The notes: generated by a model from the letters alone, not told the origin. Numbered from the stretch's first letter, positions 24,125-32,613 are shown. The stretch is DNA of 64,000 bases from Saccharomonospora xinjiangensis XJ-54 (GCF_000258175.1 NZ_JH636049.1:272982-336981); one strand, 5' to 3'. Translations and numbers: made by a program.

Positions 24125-24886
24125 GTGACCGACTCTCCCTCCCGCGTCGCGATCGTCACGGGCGCAGGGCGTGGCATCGGCGCCGCCGTCGCCGCGCGGC
24201 TGGCCTCCGACGGGTTCTCCGTCGCCCTGCTCGACCTGGCTGCCGACGCCGTGGACGCGCGCGCCGAGGCGATCACCGAGGCCGGTGGACGCGCGATCGG
24301 CGTCAGTGTTGACGTGTCCGACGCCGACGCCGTTGACGCCGCCGTGAACACCGTGGCCGAGCGGCTCGGCGCGCCGACGGTGCTGGTGAACAACGCGGGC
24401 ATCACGCGGGACAACCTGCTGTTCAAGATGACCGAATCCGATTGGGACTCGGTCATGAACGTGCACCTGCGGGGGTCGTTCTTGATGAGCCGCGCCGCGC
24501 AGAAGCACATGACACAGCAGAACTGGGGCCGCATCGTCAACCTCTCCAGCACCTCCGCGCTCGGTAACAGGGGGCAGGCCAACTACGCCACGGCCAAGGC
24601 AGGTCTCCAGGGCTTCACGAAGACGCTCGCCATCGAGCTGGGCAAGTTCGGCGTCACCGTCAACGCGATCGCCCCCGGTTTCATCGAGACCGAGATGACG
24701 GCGGCGACGGCCGAGCGGGTCGGCGTGCCGTTCGAGGAGTTCAAGAAGGCCGCCGCCGCGGAGATCCCCGTCCGCAGGGTCGGTCAGCCCTCCGACATCG
24801 CGGGTGTGGTGTCGTTCCTGGTCAGCGACGACGCGTCGTTCGTGTCGGGGCAGGTCATCTACGTCGCGGGCGGGCCGAAGGCATGA
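24125..24886 (+). CDS. 3-oxoacyl-ACP/CoA reductase (SDR, FabG family)
   Basis: 253 residues, GTG 24125 after AGGAGG (24112-24117). Classical SDR: cofactor loop TGAGRGIGAAVAARL (11-25), NNAG near residue 90, Ser in NLSSTSALG and Tyr154-x3-Lys158 in NYATAK; the C terminus VSGQVIYVAGGPKA is FabG-like. It should reduce a 3-ketoacyl thioester with NADPH, or act in reverse. The ATGA overlap with the MaoC-type hydratase suggests a paired 3-hydroxyacyl reductase/dehydratase step on acyl-CoAs, followed by an acyl-CoA dehydrogenase in the same operon. Confidence 0.9.
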   Translation: MTDSPSRVAIVTGAGRGIGAAVAARLASDGFSVALLDLAADAVDARAEAITEAGGRAIGVSVDVSDADAVDAAVNTVAERLGAPTVLVNNAGITRDNLLFKMTESDWDSVMNVHLRGSFLMSRAAQKHMTQQNWGRIVNLSSTSALGNRGQANYATAKAGLQGFTKTLAIELGKFGVTVNAIAPGFIETEMTAATAERVGVPFEEFKKAAAAEIPVRRVGQPSDIAGVVSFLVSDDASFVSGQVIYVAGGPKA

Positions 24887-25344
24887 GCGGGCCCCGGGTG
24901 TTCCCCGACATCGACGCCTTCGCCGCCGCGGTGGGTGAACCGCTGGGCACGGGGCCGTGGCACGAGATCACGCAGGAGCAGGTGAACCTCTTCGCCGACG
25001 CCACAGGCGACCATCAGTGGATTCACGTCGATCTCGCCAGGGCCGCCGAAGGGCCGTTCGGGGCGCCGATCGCCCACGGTTACCTGACGCTGTCGCTGAT
25101 TCCCCGGTTCATCGGCGAGGTCTACCGCATCGAGAGCTTGAGCATGGGCGTCAACTACGGCCTCAACAAGGTGCGGTTCCCGCAGCCGGTGACGGTCGGT
25201 TCGCGGATCAGGGGCCACGCCGAGCTGGTCTCCGTCACGCCGGGACCCCAGGGCACCCAGGCCGTCGTCCGCTGGACGATCGAGATCGAGAACGCCGAGA
25301 AGCCCGCGTGCGTCGCCGAGACCGTCGGGCTGCTCGTGCCGTAG
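24883..25344 (+). CDS. MaoC-family (R)-specific enoyl-CoA hydratase/dehydratase
   Basis: 153 residues, coupled to the reductase gene by ATGA. The hotdog hydratase motif is ATGDHQWIHVD ... GPFGAPIAHGYLTLSL, with Asp and His (about residues 44 and 49) as the catalytic pair known from R-specific enoyl-CoA hydratases and mycobacterial HtdZ/Rv0130-like proteins. It should interconvert (R)-3-hydroxyacyl-CoA and enoyl-CoA. Single hotdog fold, soluble, normal length for the family. Confidence 0.88.
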   Translation: MSGPRVFPDIDAFAAAVGEPLGTGPWHEITQEQVNLFADATGDHQWIHVDLARAAEGPFGAPIAHGYLTLSLIPRFIGEVYRIESLSMGVNYGLNKVRFPQPVTVGSRIRGHAELVSVTPGPQGTQAVVRWTIEIENAEKPACVAETVGLLVP

Positions 25345-25368
25345 TCCCGCCAGTCGAGAGCGGATGTT

Positions 25369-25402
25369 CCGGGCCTGCCACTGTCCGGCACGGCAGGCCC
25401 GG
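25369..25402. terminator. Intra-operon hairpin between MaoC and APH genes
   Basis: CCGGGCCTGCC (25369-25379) and GGCAGGCCCGG (25392-25402) are exact complements around a 12-base loop, in the only sizeable gap (84 bases) of the operon. It may attenuate transcription or stabilise the upstream mRNA segment; no T-run follows. Confidence 0.5.
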
Positions 25403-25428
25403 CACGCCCGCCACCACGAGGAGACACC

Positions 25429-26448
25429 ATGGATCAGGAGAACCCGCCGGGACTCGACCTCGCCAGGCTGCGCGCACACCTGGACGCCGAGCGGCCCGGC
25501 CTCGTCACGGGGCCGTTGCGCGCGCGGCTCATCGAGGGCGGCCGGTCGAATCTCACCTACGTCGTCGGCGACGGCGAGAACCGGTGGGTTCTCCGCCGCC
25601 CTCCGCTCGGTCACGTCCTGCCCACCGCACACGACATGGGCCGCGAGCACACCGTCATCAGCGCGCTCGGGCCGACCCCGGTGCCCGTGCCGCCGACGGT
25701 GCTGCTGTGCACGGACGAATCGGTGCTCGGCGCACCGTTCTACGTCATGGACTACATCGAGGGCACGCCCTACCGGCGCCGCGACCAGCTCGAAGCACTC
25801 GGGTGTGAGCGCACGCGGCTCATCGCCGAGGCCATGATCGACACGCTGTCCGAGCTGCACGCGGTGGACTACGCCTCGGTGGGCCTTGCCGGGTTCGGCA
25901 GGCCGGAGGGCTACCTCGAACGGCAGGTGCGGCGATGGGGACGGCAGCTCGATGCGTCCCGCAGCCGCGACATCCCCGGAATCGACACGCTGCGCGAGCG
26001 GCTGTCGGCCCGTCTGCCCACGTCGCAGGAGCCCGCGATCGTGCACGGTGACTACCGGCTCGACAACCTGCTCATCGGCGCCGACGACCGGGTCGCCGCG
26101 GTGCTGGACTGGGAGATGTCCACCCTCGGTGATCCGCTCACCGACATCGCCCTGCTCGTCGCCTACACGGAGGGCGAGGCGCTGGGCGACGAGATCAGCA
26201 GCGTCGCCACCGCGCCGGGATTCCCCCCGGTGCGCGACCTCATCACCCGCTACACGGCCACGTCGGGGAGGGACATCTCCGCGATGGCCTGGTATCTCGG
26301 GTTCGCGTTCTTCAAGCTCGCCGTGATCCTGGAGGGCATCCACTTCCGCCACAGCCAGGGCAAGACCGTCGGCGAGGGATTCGACCGCATCGGCGCGAGC
26401 GTCGCGCCGCTGGTGGCACGCGGCAACGCCGTGTTGGAGGAGGACTGA
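25429..26448 (+). CDS. Phosphotransferase (APH/ACAD10-like) family protein
   Basis: 339 residues. Kinase-like APH fold: GGRSNLTYVV (glycine-rich strand, about 36-45), WVLRRPP with the ATP-contacting region, and the Brenner-type catalytic motif VHGDYRLDNLLIG with Asp about 206, then LDWEMSTLGDP supplying the Mg-binding Asp. Proteins like this accompany acyl-CoA dehydrogenases in actinobacteria and form the N-terminal half of human ACAD10/11, where they phosphorylate 4-hydroxyacyl-CoAs. The stop codon abuts the start of the dehydrogenase gene (26449), supporting that pairing. Confidence 0.88.
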   Translation: MDQENPPGLDLARLRAHLDAERPGLVTGPLRARLIEGGRSNLTYVVGDGENRWVLRRPPLGHVLPTAHDMGREHTVISALGPTPVPVPPTVLLCTDESVLGAPFYVMDYIEGTPYRRRDQLEALGCERTRLIAEAMIDTLSELHAVDYASVGLAGFGRPEGYLERQVRRWGRQLDASRSRDIPGIDTLRERLSARLPTSQEPAIVHGDYRLDNLLIGADDRVAAVLDWEMSTLGDPLTDIALLVAYTEGEALGDEISSVATAPGFPPVRDLITRYTATSGRDISAMAWYLGFAFFKLAVILEGIHFRHSQGKTVGEGFDRIGASVAPLVARGNAVLEED

Positions 26449-27657
26449 ATGGACTTCGCATACGACGCCGTGACCGAGGACCACCGCAGACGGCTGCTGG
26501 CGTTTCTCGACGAGCACGTCTACCCCGCCGAGGCCGTGCTCGCCGAGCAGGTGGCCACCGCCGGTGACCCGTGGGACACGCTCCCCGTCGTCGAGGAACT
26601 GAAGACGAAGGCCAGGGAACAGGGATTGTGGAACCTGTTCCTGCCCGGCGACCGCGGCGCGGGACTGACCAACCTCCAGTACGCACCGCTCGCCGAGATC
26701 ACGGGCCGCAGCCCCCACCTCGCGCCGATCGCCACCAACTGTGCCGCGCCGGACACGGGCAACATGGAACTGCTGTCGGAGTTCGGCACGCCCGAGCAGC
26801 AGCACCGGTGGCTTGAGCCGCTGCTGGCCGGGGAGATCCGGTCGGCGTTCGCCATGACCGAACCCGACGTCGCCTCGTCCGACGCCCGCAACATCGCCAC
26901 GCGCATCGAACGCGACGGCGACGAGTACGTCATCACCGGGCGGAAGTGGTTCATCTCCGGCGCCATGAACCCGCGCTGCCGCGTGTTCATCGTGATGGGC
27001 AAGACCGACCCCGGCGCCGAACCGCACCGGCAGCAGAGCATGGTCATCGTCCCCCGCGACACCCCTGGCGTCGAGGTGAAGCGCGCGATGACGGTGTTCG
27101 GCTACGGCGACGAGGAGTCCGGCGGCCACGCCGAGATCGTCTTCGACCGCGTCCGGGTGCCGGTGGAGAACCTCGTCGGCGGGGAGGGTGACGGGTTCGC
27201 CATCGCGCAGGCCCGACTCGGCCCCGGCCGGATCCACCACTGCATGCGGGCCATCGGCATGGCCGAGCGGGCCATCGAGCTGATGTGCCGCAGGGCGCTG
27301 TCGCGGGTGGCGTTCGGCAGACCGCTCGGCGAGCAGGGTGTGGTGCAGGACTGGATCGCCGAGTCCCGCGTGCGGGTCGAGCAGCTCCGGCAGCTCGTGC
27401 TCAAAACCGCGTGGCTCATGGACACCGTGGGCAACAAGGGCGCGCACACCGAGATCCAGGCCATCAAGATCGCCACACCGAGCACGGTGGAGTGGGTTCT
27501 CGACAAGGCCGTCCAGCTGCACGGCGCGGGTGGCGTGAGTCAGGACTTCCCCCTGGCGTCGCTGTGGGCGGGTGTGCGCACGCTCCGCCTCGCCGACGGA
27601 CCCGACGAGGTGCACAAGCGCTCCCTCGCCAGGAGGGAGCTGGCGAAGTACCGGTGA
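26449..27657 (+). CDS. Acyl-CoA dehydrogenase (ACAD10/11-like)
   Basis: 402 residues, complete. FAD flavoprotein that desaturates acyl-CoA. Visible signatures: FAMTEPDVASSDARNI (FAD/substrate loop), FISGAMNPRCRVFIVMG, FDRVRVPVENL and the C-terminal AVQLHGAGGVSQDFPL. The preference for long or 4-hydroxylated acyl chains is inferred from its pairing with the APH-like kinase, as in ACAD10/11 systems, which open a route for 4-hydroxy fatty acids. It is the last gene of the operon controlled by site A. Confidence 0.88.
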   Translation: MDFAYDAVTEDHRRRLLAFLDEHVYPAEAVLAEQVATAGDPWDTLPVVEELKTKAREQGLWNLFLPGDRGAGLTNLQYAPLAEITGRSPHLAPIATNCAAPDTGNMELLSEFGTPEQQHRWLEPLLAGEIRSAFAMTEPDVASSDARNIATRIERDGDEYVITGRKWFISGAMNPRCRVFIVMGKTDPGAEPHRQQSMVIVPRDTPGVEVKRAMTVFGYGDEESGGHAEIVFDRVRVPVENLVGGEGDGFAIAQARLGPGRIHHCMRAIGMAERAIELMCRRALSRVAFGRPLGEQGVVQDWIAESRVRVEQLRQLVLKTAWLMDTVGNKGAHTEIQAIKIATPSTVEWVLDKAVQLHGAGGVSQDFPLASLWAGVRTLRLADGPDEVHKRSLARRELAKYR

Positions 27658-27691
27658 CGGTGTTCCGGAAGCGGCCCTTCACCGGAACACC

Positions 27692-27721
27692 TTGGCTAGA
27701 AACGAACGGTCGTGCTATAAC
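27692..27721 (+). promoter_or_regulatory. Promoter and operator of the TetR gene at 27728 (leaderless)
   Basis: -35 TTGGCT (27692-27697), 18-base spacer, -10 TATAAC (27716-27721), and the ATG six bases later, so the message should be leaderless. Inside the spacer, 27702-27716 reads ACGAACGGTCGTGCT with inverted half-sites ACGA/TCGT separated by four bases. The same 15 bases recur in opposite orientation at 28500-28514. This is the arrangement of an autorepressor operator. Confidence 0.7.
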
Positions 27722-27727
27722 TGCGGC

Positions 27728-28318
27728 ATGGGTAAGGGCGAGAGCACCAAGCGGTCGATCCTCGACACGGCGAGCGAACTCGCCAGCGAGGTCGGCCTCC
27801 AAGCTCTGACCATCGGCACGCTCGCCACGAGAACCGAGCTGTCCAAGAGCGGGCTGTTCGCCCACTTCCGGTCGAAGGAAGCCCTGCAACTGGAGGTGCT
27901 GCGGCACGCACGCGCCCGATTCGTGGACATCGTCGTCAAACCCGCGCTCGCGGCTCCACGCGGCGAGACGCGGGTCAGGACGCTGTTCGAACACTGGCTT
28001 CCCTGGGTCCGCGGCGACGTGCTGCCCGGCGGCTGCGTCTTCACCACGGCGGCCACCGAGTTCGACGACCAGCCGGGACCTGTGCGTGACCAGCTCGTGG
28101 CCGACGAGCGGGATCTGATGGACTCGGTCGCGCAGATCTTCCGCACGGGCATCGCCGAGGGCCACTTCCACACCGACGCCGATCCCGAGCAGTTCGCGCA
28201 GGACCTGCACGGAATCCTGCTCGCCTACCTGCATGCCGAGAGACTGCTGCGCGACCCGCTCGCCGAGCACCGCGCCCGCACGGCGTTCGAGCGGCTCCTC
28301 GACGCCGCGCGACGCTGA
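27728..28318 (+). CDS. TetR-family transcriptional regulator
   Basis: 196 residues. The helix-turn-helix is ALTIGTLATRTELSKSGLFA followed by HFRSKEALQLEVL (residues about 25-60); the C-terminal domain (WLPWVRGDVLPGGCVF) resembles the TetR_C group typified by short-chain or stress-responsive repressors. Leaderless start at ATG 27728. The operator between its -35 and -10 elements and an identical one in the next gene indicate that it represses itself and the acetyltransferase gene downstream. Confidence 0.88.
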   Translation: MGKGESTKRSILDTASELASEVGLQALTIGTLATRTELSKSGLFAHFRSKEALQLEVLRHARARFVDIVVKPALAAPRGETRVRTLFEHWLPWVRGDVLPGGCVFTTAATEFDDQPGPVRDQLVADERDLMDSVAQIFRTGIAEGHFHTDADPEQFAQDLHGILLAYLHAERLLRDPLAEHRARTAFERLLDAARR

Positions 28319-28469
28319 CCCGACACCGACAAACGCCGATAAACGCCGACGCCCCCGGCCGACACCGGCGGCGCGGACGGTCCCACAAGGCCCGAGCGCC
28401 GCCCCTGCCCTGAATCTGACGCCTTCCGGCACCACAGCCGGTGACCCGCCCCCCACCGAAAGGCACCGA

Positions 28470-29057
28470 ATGATGACCGACCTTCTCTCCCCAGAAAAAA
28501 GCACGACCGTTCGTGTTATTGCGGATGCCGTCACGATCCGCGAGTTCGACAGCACCGATCTCCCCGGCATCCGCGCGATGTCGCATCACCTGTCCGCCCG
28601 CTCGCTGTATCAGCGGTTCTTCGCGGGAACGCCTGCCATCCCCGCCGCCCTGCTCCGGCAACTCGCCCAGGTTGACCACGACCGCCAGGACGCCGTGGTG
28701 GCCGTGGCCGACCATCTGGTCGTGGGACTCGCGCAGGCCGTGCGGACGGAACCCGGCACGGCCGAGATCGGCGTGCTCGTCGTGGACGCCTGGCAGAACC
28801 GGGGCCTCGGCCGGACGCTGGTCACCGCCCTCGCCGAGCGGGCTTTGCCGCGTGGGATCGGCGAGTTCCGCGCCTCCGTCCTTCCCGGCAACGAACCCGC
28901 CCGGCATGCGCTCACCCGGCTCTGGCCGGGGGCGGTGGGCTCGGTGGACGAGGACTGCCTGCTCTACCGGCTGCCGCTGGCGCCCCTGCTGTCCGCGTCC
29001 CACCTCGCCCCGGCTCGCGTGCCGGGCGGACTCCGGCGGTGCGTCGCGGTGCGATGA
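28470..29057 (+). CDS. GNAT-family N-acetyltransferase
   Basis: 195 residues from ATG 28470 (GAAAGG at 28458-28463; ATG 28473 is an alternative). The GNAT fold appears as VTIREFDSTDLPGIRAM, ALVVDAWQNRGLGRTLVTAL (the acetyl-CoA pyrophosphate loop, degenerate Q/RxxGxG/A as QNRGLG) and ELADRALPRG-like helix. Acetyl acceptor unknown. Codons 8-17 are strikingly AT-rich and contain the operator-like 15-mer shared with the TetR promoter, so repression may act by road-block inside the gene, or the true start is somewhat different. Confidence 0.75.
   Translation: MMTDLLSPEKSTTVRVIADAVTIREFDSTDLPGIRAMSHHLSARSLYQRFFAGTPAIPAALLRQLAQVDHDRQDAVVAVADHLVVGLAQAVRTEPGTAEIGVLVVDAWQNRGLGRTLVTALAERALPRGIGEFRASVLPGNEPARHALTRLWPGAVGSVDEDCLLYRLPLAPLLSASHLAPARVPGGLRRCVAVR
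28500..28514. promoter_or_regulatory. Second copy of the TetR operator, in the GNAT gene
   Basis: AGCACGACCGTTCGT is the exact reverse complement of 27702-27716. The inverted half-sites ACGA/TCGT are spaced by four bases. It is followed by an AT-rich stretch GTTATTGCGG. Identity over 15 bases within 0.8 kb in a sequence this GC-rich is very unlikely by chance. Confidence 0.65.
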
Positions 29058-29077
29058 GGCCCCGGCGCGGGCGAGGA

Positions 29078-29863
29078 TCACTGCGACGACGTGGCGTCCA
29101 GCTCGCGCTGGAGTGCGTTCATCCCGGCGAGCCAGCGCTCGGTGCGGGTGGCGCGGCGCGCGTAGAACTCGGCGACCTCGGGGTGCGGCAGGATGAGGAA
29201 CCGGCCGTCGCGGAGACCCTCGACGGTGACCTCGGCGACCTGCTCGGGTTCGAGGGCACCGGGTTCCAGCAGAGCGGCCCCCATCCGTCCCGCATCGGCG
29301 AGCATGTCCGTGCGCACCCCTTGCGGGCAGATCGCCTGCACGCGGATGCCCCGGTGCCGGTAGGTCACCGACAGCCATTCGGCGAAGGCGAGCGAGGCGT
29401 GTTTGGTCACGGAGTAGGGCGCGGATCCGAGGCTGGTGAGCAGTCCTGCCGCCGACACGGTAGCCAGGAAGTGCCCGCTTCCCCGCTCCAGCCAGCGCGG
29501 CAGCAACTCCCGCGCCGCGCGCACGTGGGCCATGACGTTGACCTCCCACGCCCGCGCCCATTGCTCCTCGGCTGCGTCGGGACCACCGGCGAACGCGATT
29601 CCCGCGTTGGCGCAGAAGAGGTCGATCTCTCTCAGGTGTGCCCGCGCGGCGGCGACCAGCGCGCGCACGCCCTCCTCCGACGCCGCGTCACCGGCCACGG
29701 CGAGACCGCCGATCCGCGCGGCGACCTCCGACGCGGCGTCACCGTCGAGATCGGACACCACCACGCGCGCGCCCTCGGCGGCCAGCTGGACCGCCAGCGC
29801 CGCGCCGATGCCCCGGCCCCCTCCGGTGACGACGACGCGGGCACCGTCGAGTTCTGCGGTCAC
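29078..29863 (-). CDS. SDR-family oxidoreductase
   Basis: 261 residues. The start is GTG 29863, sharing GTGA with the stop of the upstream SDR gene; the longer frame upstream is that gene's shadow. Cofactor loop VTGGGRGIGAALAVQL (residues about 9-24), NAG in CANAGIAFAG, and catalytic Tyr-x3-Lys in APYSVTKHASLAF. An acidic residue after the second strand (SDLDGD) favours NAD(H). The long C-terminal part (DGRFLILPHPEVAEFYARRA) is typical of actinobacterial SDRs acting on sterols or alcohols; substrate unknown. Confidence 0.88.
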   Translation of the reverse strand: MTAELDGARVVVTGGGRGIGAALAVQLAAEGARVVVSDLDGDAASEVAARIGGLAVAGDAASEEGVRALVAAARAHLREIDLFCANAGIAFAGGPDAAEEQWARAWEVNVMAHVRAARELLPRWLERGSGHFLATVSAAGLLTSLGSAPYSVTKHASLAFAEWLSVTYRHRGIRVQAICPQGVRTDMLADAGRMGAALLEPGALEPEQVAEVTVEGLRDGRFLILPHPEVAEFYARRATRTERWLAGMNALQRELDATSSQ

Positions 29864-30618
29864 AGCCCACCGCCGAGCGTGACACCGCCATCGACGACGA
29901 GCGTCTGCCCGGTGATCCACGCCGCCTGCTCCGAGAGCAGGAACGTGACCACACCGGCCACATCGGACGGAACACCGAGCCGTTTCATCGGGTAGGCGGC
30001 GGCGACCTCGTCTTCCTTGTCGGCGTAGAGGGCTGTGGCGAACGAGGTCTTCACCACGGCAGGCGCCACGGCGTTGACCCTGATGGCGGGTGCCAGCTCC
30101 TGTGCGAGTTCGGTGGTAAGGCGGATCAGCGCCGCCTTGCTCACGCCGTACATGCCGATGCCCGGCGACGTGCGAAGGCCCGCGATCGACGACACGTTGA
30201 CGATCGCGCCGCCGTGCTCGCCCATCCACGCGTCGCGCACCTTCCGCGTCCACGCCAGCGGCGACAGCACGTTGACACCGAAGGTCTTCGCTGCCGCCTC
30301 GGGCTCCACGTCGAGGATCGGCCCGTAGACGGGGTTGATGCCGGTGTTGTTGACGAGGAAGTCGATGCGGCCGAACGTCTCGACGGTGCGCCGCACCGCC
30401 TCGTCCTGGTGGCCCGCGTCGTCGGCCTTGCCCGGCACCCCGAGAGCGACGTCGGCACCTCCGAGGTTCTCGACCGCGTCGGCAAGGGGGTCCGGCTTGC
30501 GGGCGGTGATCGTGACTTTCGCTCCTGCCTCGACCAGCGCCCTCGCGACCCCGAAGCCGATTCCCCTGCTGGCCCCTGTCACAATGGCGACCCGGTTCTT
30601 CAGACCGTCCACAGCCAT
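29860..30618 (-). CDS. SDR-family oxidoreductase (FabG-like)
   Basis: 252 residues, ATG 30618 after GGAGGAGGAGA. Cofactor motif TGASRGIGFGVARAL (about 14-28) with an Arg in ITARKPDP favouring NADPH, NNTG at about 90, Ser-Tyr-Lys as SSIAG ... GMYGVSKAAL, and the closing ITGQTLVVDGGVTLGGG. It belongs to the common SDR clade acting on 3-oxoacyl-CoA or hydroxysteroids. It is divergent from a TetR gene, with the palindrome TAAGCG-CT-CGCTTA between the two, so it should be controlled by that regulator. Confidence 0.9.
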   Translation of the reverse strand: MAVDGLKNRVAIVTGASRGIGFGVARALVEAGAKVTITARKPDPLADAVENLGGADVALGVPGKADDAGHQDEAVRRTVETFGRIDFLVNNTGINPVYGPILDVEPEAAAKTFGVNVLSPLAWTRKVRDAWMGEHGGAIVNVSSIAGLRTSPGIGMYGVSKAALIRLTTELAQELAPAIRVNAVAPAVVKTSFATALYADKEDEVAAAYPMKRLGVPSDVAGVVTFLLSEQAAWITGQTLVVDGGVTLGGGL

Positions 30619-30632
30619 TCTCCTCCTCCAGC

Positions 30633-30646
30633 TAAGCGCTCGCTTA
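30633..30646. promoter_or_regulatory. Palindromic operator TAAGCG-CT-CGCTTA, site B
   Basis: Perfect inverted repeat centred between the divergent SDR gene (ATG 30618) and TetR gene (ATG 30657). The right arm runs into TACAAT (30645-30650), a -10 six bases before the TetR ATG, so bound protein would block the TetR promoter. Same half-sites as site A (24000-24013). Confidence 0.72.
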
Positions 30647-30656
30647 CAATTCGGGC

Positions 30657-31280
30657 ATGACGATGTCGCTGTCGGCCGAGCTGTGGCCGGATGTCCAACC
30701 GGACGCGGCCCGCCGCCTGATGCTGGCCGGGGTCGAGTCCTTCGCCGAGCGCGGCTACCACGCCACCACCACCCGCGACATCGCGACCAACGCGGGCATG
30801 AGTCCCGCCGCGCTGTACGTGCACTTCCCCTCGAAGGCCGCATTGCTGTTCGCGATCAGCCGCAGCGGACACCAGCAGGCGCTCGACCTCGTCCGCAACG
30901 CGGCGGAATCCGCCGGAACGCCGGTCGAGGCGATGCGCGCGATCGTGGAAAGGTTCGTGGCCTGGCACGCGCGGCGCCACACGGTGGCGCGAGTCGTGCA
31001 GTACGAACTCGGCGCGCTGCCGGAGAAGGAGTACCGCGTCGTGGCCGAATTGCGCCGCGGCATCGAGCACATCGTGCACGATCTCGTGGTCGCGGGGGCG
31101 AAATCCGGCGACTTCACCGTGTCGGACCCGATGACCGCCGCTCGCGCGGTGCTCTCGCTGGGCGTGGACGTCGCGCGCTGGTACACCGACCGCTCCCGCA
31201 TGTCCCCCACCGCACTGGGGCGGGAGTACGGCGACCTCGCGTTGCGCATGCTGGGCGCCGATCCGGCCCGGCCGAGCTGA
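30657..31280 (+). CDS. TetR-family transcriptional regulator
   Basis: 207 residues. DNA-binding helices: YHATTTRDIATNAGMSPAAL then YVHFPSKAALLFAI (about 34-66). The ligand domain contains a long Arg-rich helix and resembles TetR_C groups that sense acyl-CoA, but I cannot name a ligand. Leaderless start: TACAAT at 30645-30650 and ATG at 30657 with no Shine-Dalgarno sequence. It likely controls itself, the two SDR genes (site B) and the operon at 24125 (site A). Confidence 0.9.
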   Translation: MTMSLSAELWPDVQPDAARRLMLAGVESFAERGYHATTTRDIATNAGMSPAALYVHFPSKAALLFAISRSGHQQALDLVRNAAESAGTPVEAMRAIVERFVAWHARRHTVARVVQYELGALPEKEYRVVAELRRGIEHIVHDLVVAGAKSGDFTVSDPMTAARAVLSLGVDVARWYTDRSRMSPTALGREYGDLALRMLGADPARPS

Positions 31281-31622
31281 CCGCGTCGCACACGCACCTC
31301 CCGCCATCATCCGGCGGGCATGTCCTCCCGTCGGCCAGCGACATACTAAGCGCTTGCTCAGCTGACGCGCCACCCCTTGCAGGACTGTCGCTGACACCGG
31401 CAGCACTTCCACGCCGCGCCGGCTTCGCTCCCCGCAGGGGCGCGAGCTTGCCATTGTTTCGGTGACGAAGTTGTCCCAAGTCGATGACACAGGGATTGGT
31501 AAGCACCTCGGCCTGAGTCCGGCCGGGTCCGTTGTACATCCCGACCCGAGGATCGTGCGTGCCGCGCTCGGCGGCACGGCCGGTCCGATGGCCGCGGCCC
31601 CCAGGACCGTAGGGTGCCGGGA
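31281..31622. other. Intergenic region with a degenerate operator, no gene seen
   Basis: About 340 bases after the TetR gene. A weak hairpin CCCGCC/GGCGGG (31300-31318) may end its transcript. At 31347-31360 TAAGCGCTTGCTCA matches sites A and B in the left half and in four of six bases of the right half, so it could be a third, weaker operator. The stretch 31440-31500 is less GC-rich than its surroundings. TAGGGT at 31610-31615 is a -10-like hexamer for the Sel1 gene. No credible open reading frame. Confidence 0.5.
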
Positions 31623-32491
31623 ATGAGCGAGATCATCGAACCGCCGGCGGGTGCGCCGATGCCGGCCTCGGTGCCGGACCTCTTGGGCCGGGGCCGGTCA
31701 GCCGCCGAGGCTGGGGACTGGATCGCCGCGGCCCACGCCTGGGTCCAGGCCGCCATGCGAGGCAGCCTGGAGGGCGCGGAGCGGGCGACCCGTGCCGCCG
31801 TCGAGCTCCGCTTGTCGGCCGACGCCGGATCGGCGGAAGCCGCCGCCCTGCTGGCCGGGATTCTGCTGGAGTACTTCGACGAATCGGCGTTGCCACTGGC
31901 CGTGACGTACGCCGAGGCGTCGGCCGAGGCCGGGAACCCGGCAGGCCAGCGCACCTACGGCTACCTGCTCGTCGAAGGCATCGGCGTCGAGCCGGATCCC
32001 GTCGCCGCGGCCGGACTGTTCCGGCCGGCCGCCGAGAGCGGGGACGATTACGGGACCTTCAACCTCGCCCAGCACACCGACGACGCCGACGAATCCCTGC
32101 GCCTGCTGGCACGGGCCGCGGGACAGGGTCTCGTCGAAGCCGGTGCCGTGCTCGGCGACCGGCTCTCCTCGATGGACCGGGACGCGGAGGCGCTGAACTG
32201 GTACCTGTGGGCCGCGCACGAGCGCACACCGGGGCAATGTACGCGGCGGGCTGCTGGTACCGCGACGGGTTCGGCACCGCGCCCGATCCGGTTCAGACGT
32301 TGCGCTGGTACTTCACCATGTTCGACCACGGTGACGGCAACGGGATTCATGAAGCTATCGAGCTGGCGACGAGCGCCGCACTACCGGAGGACCGGATACG
32401 CGAGGCAGGCCGGCTCGCCGGCCAGCCGGCCGCCGCGGAGTCCCTGATCGGAGTCGTGCGAGGCGAGCGGGACCCGAGCAACGGCCGCTGA
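31623..32491 (+). pseudogene. Sel1-like repeat (SLR) protein, single-base frameshift
   Basis: From ATG 31623 the protein reads through Sel1-type alpha/alpha repeats (SAEAAALLAGILLEYFDE, NPAGQRTYGYLLVEGIGVEP, then DDYGTFNLAQH) to about residue 205, then changes frame. The correct continuation (AMYAAGCWYRDGFGTAPDPV) lies one frame away and ends at 32491. Adding one G to the G4 run at 32231-32234 restores a continuous protein of about 289 residues. Sel1 repeats mediate protein-protein interaction in signalling. The break may be a sequencing or assembly error, a true mutation or, less likely, programmed slippage. The start appears leaderless. Confidence 0.75.
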
Positions 32492-32613
32492 GAAATGGTC
32501 CGCGGACCCCTGCCTCGGGGGACGTGCCCGCGCCTCGGCGGGCGGGCCGCCTTGCTCCACACCGAGCGAAACGGTCCCCGAAGCACCTGGCCACGGGGTC
32601 CGTCCGGCAAGCC

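Noticed and set aside
31623-32491. Programmed -1 frameshift in the Sel1 gene
   Set aside because: The G4 run lacks a canonical X-XXY-YYZ slippery heptamer and no downstream pseudoknot is evident; a missing base is simpler.
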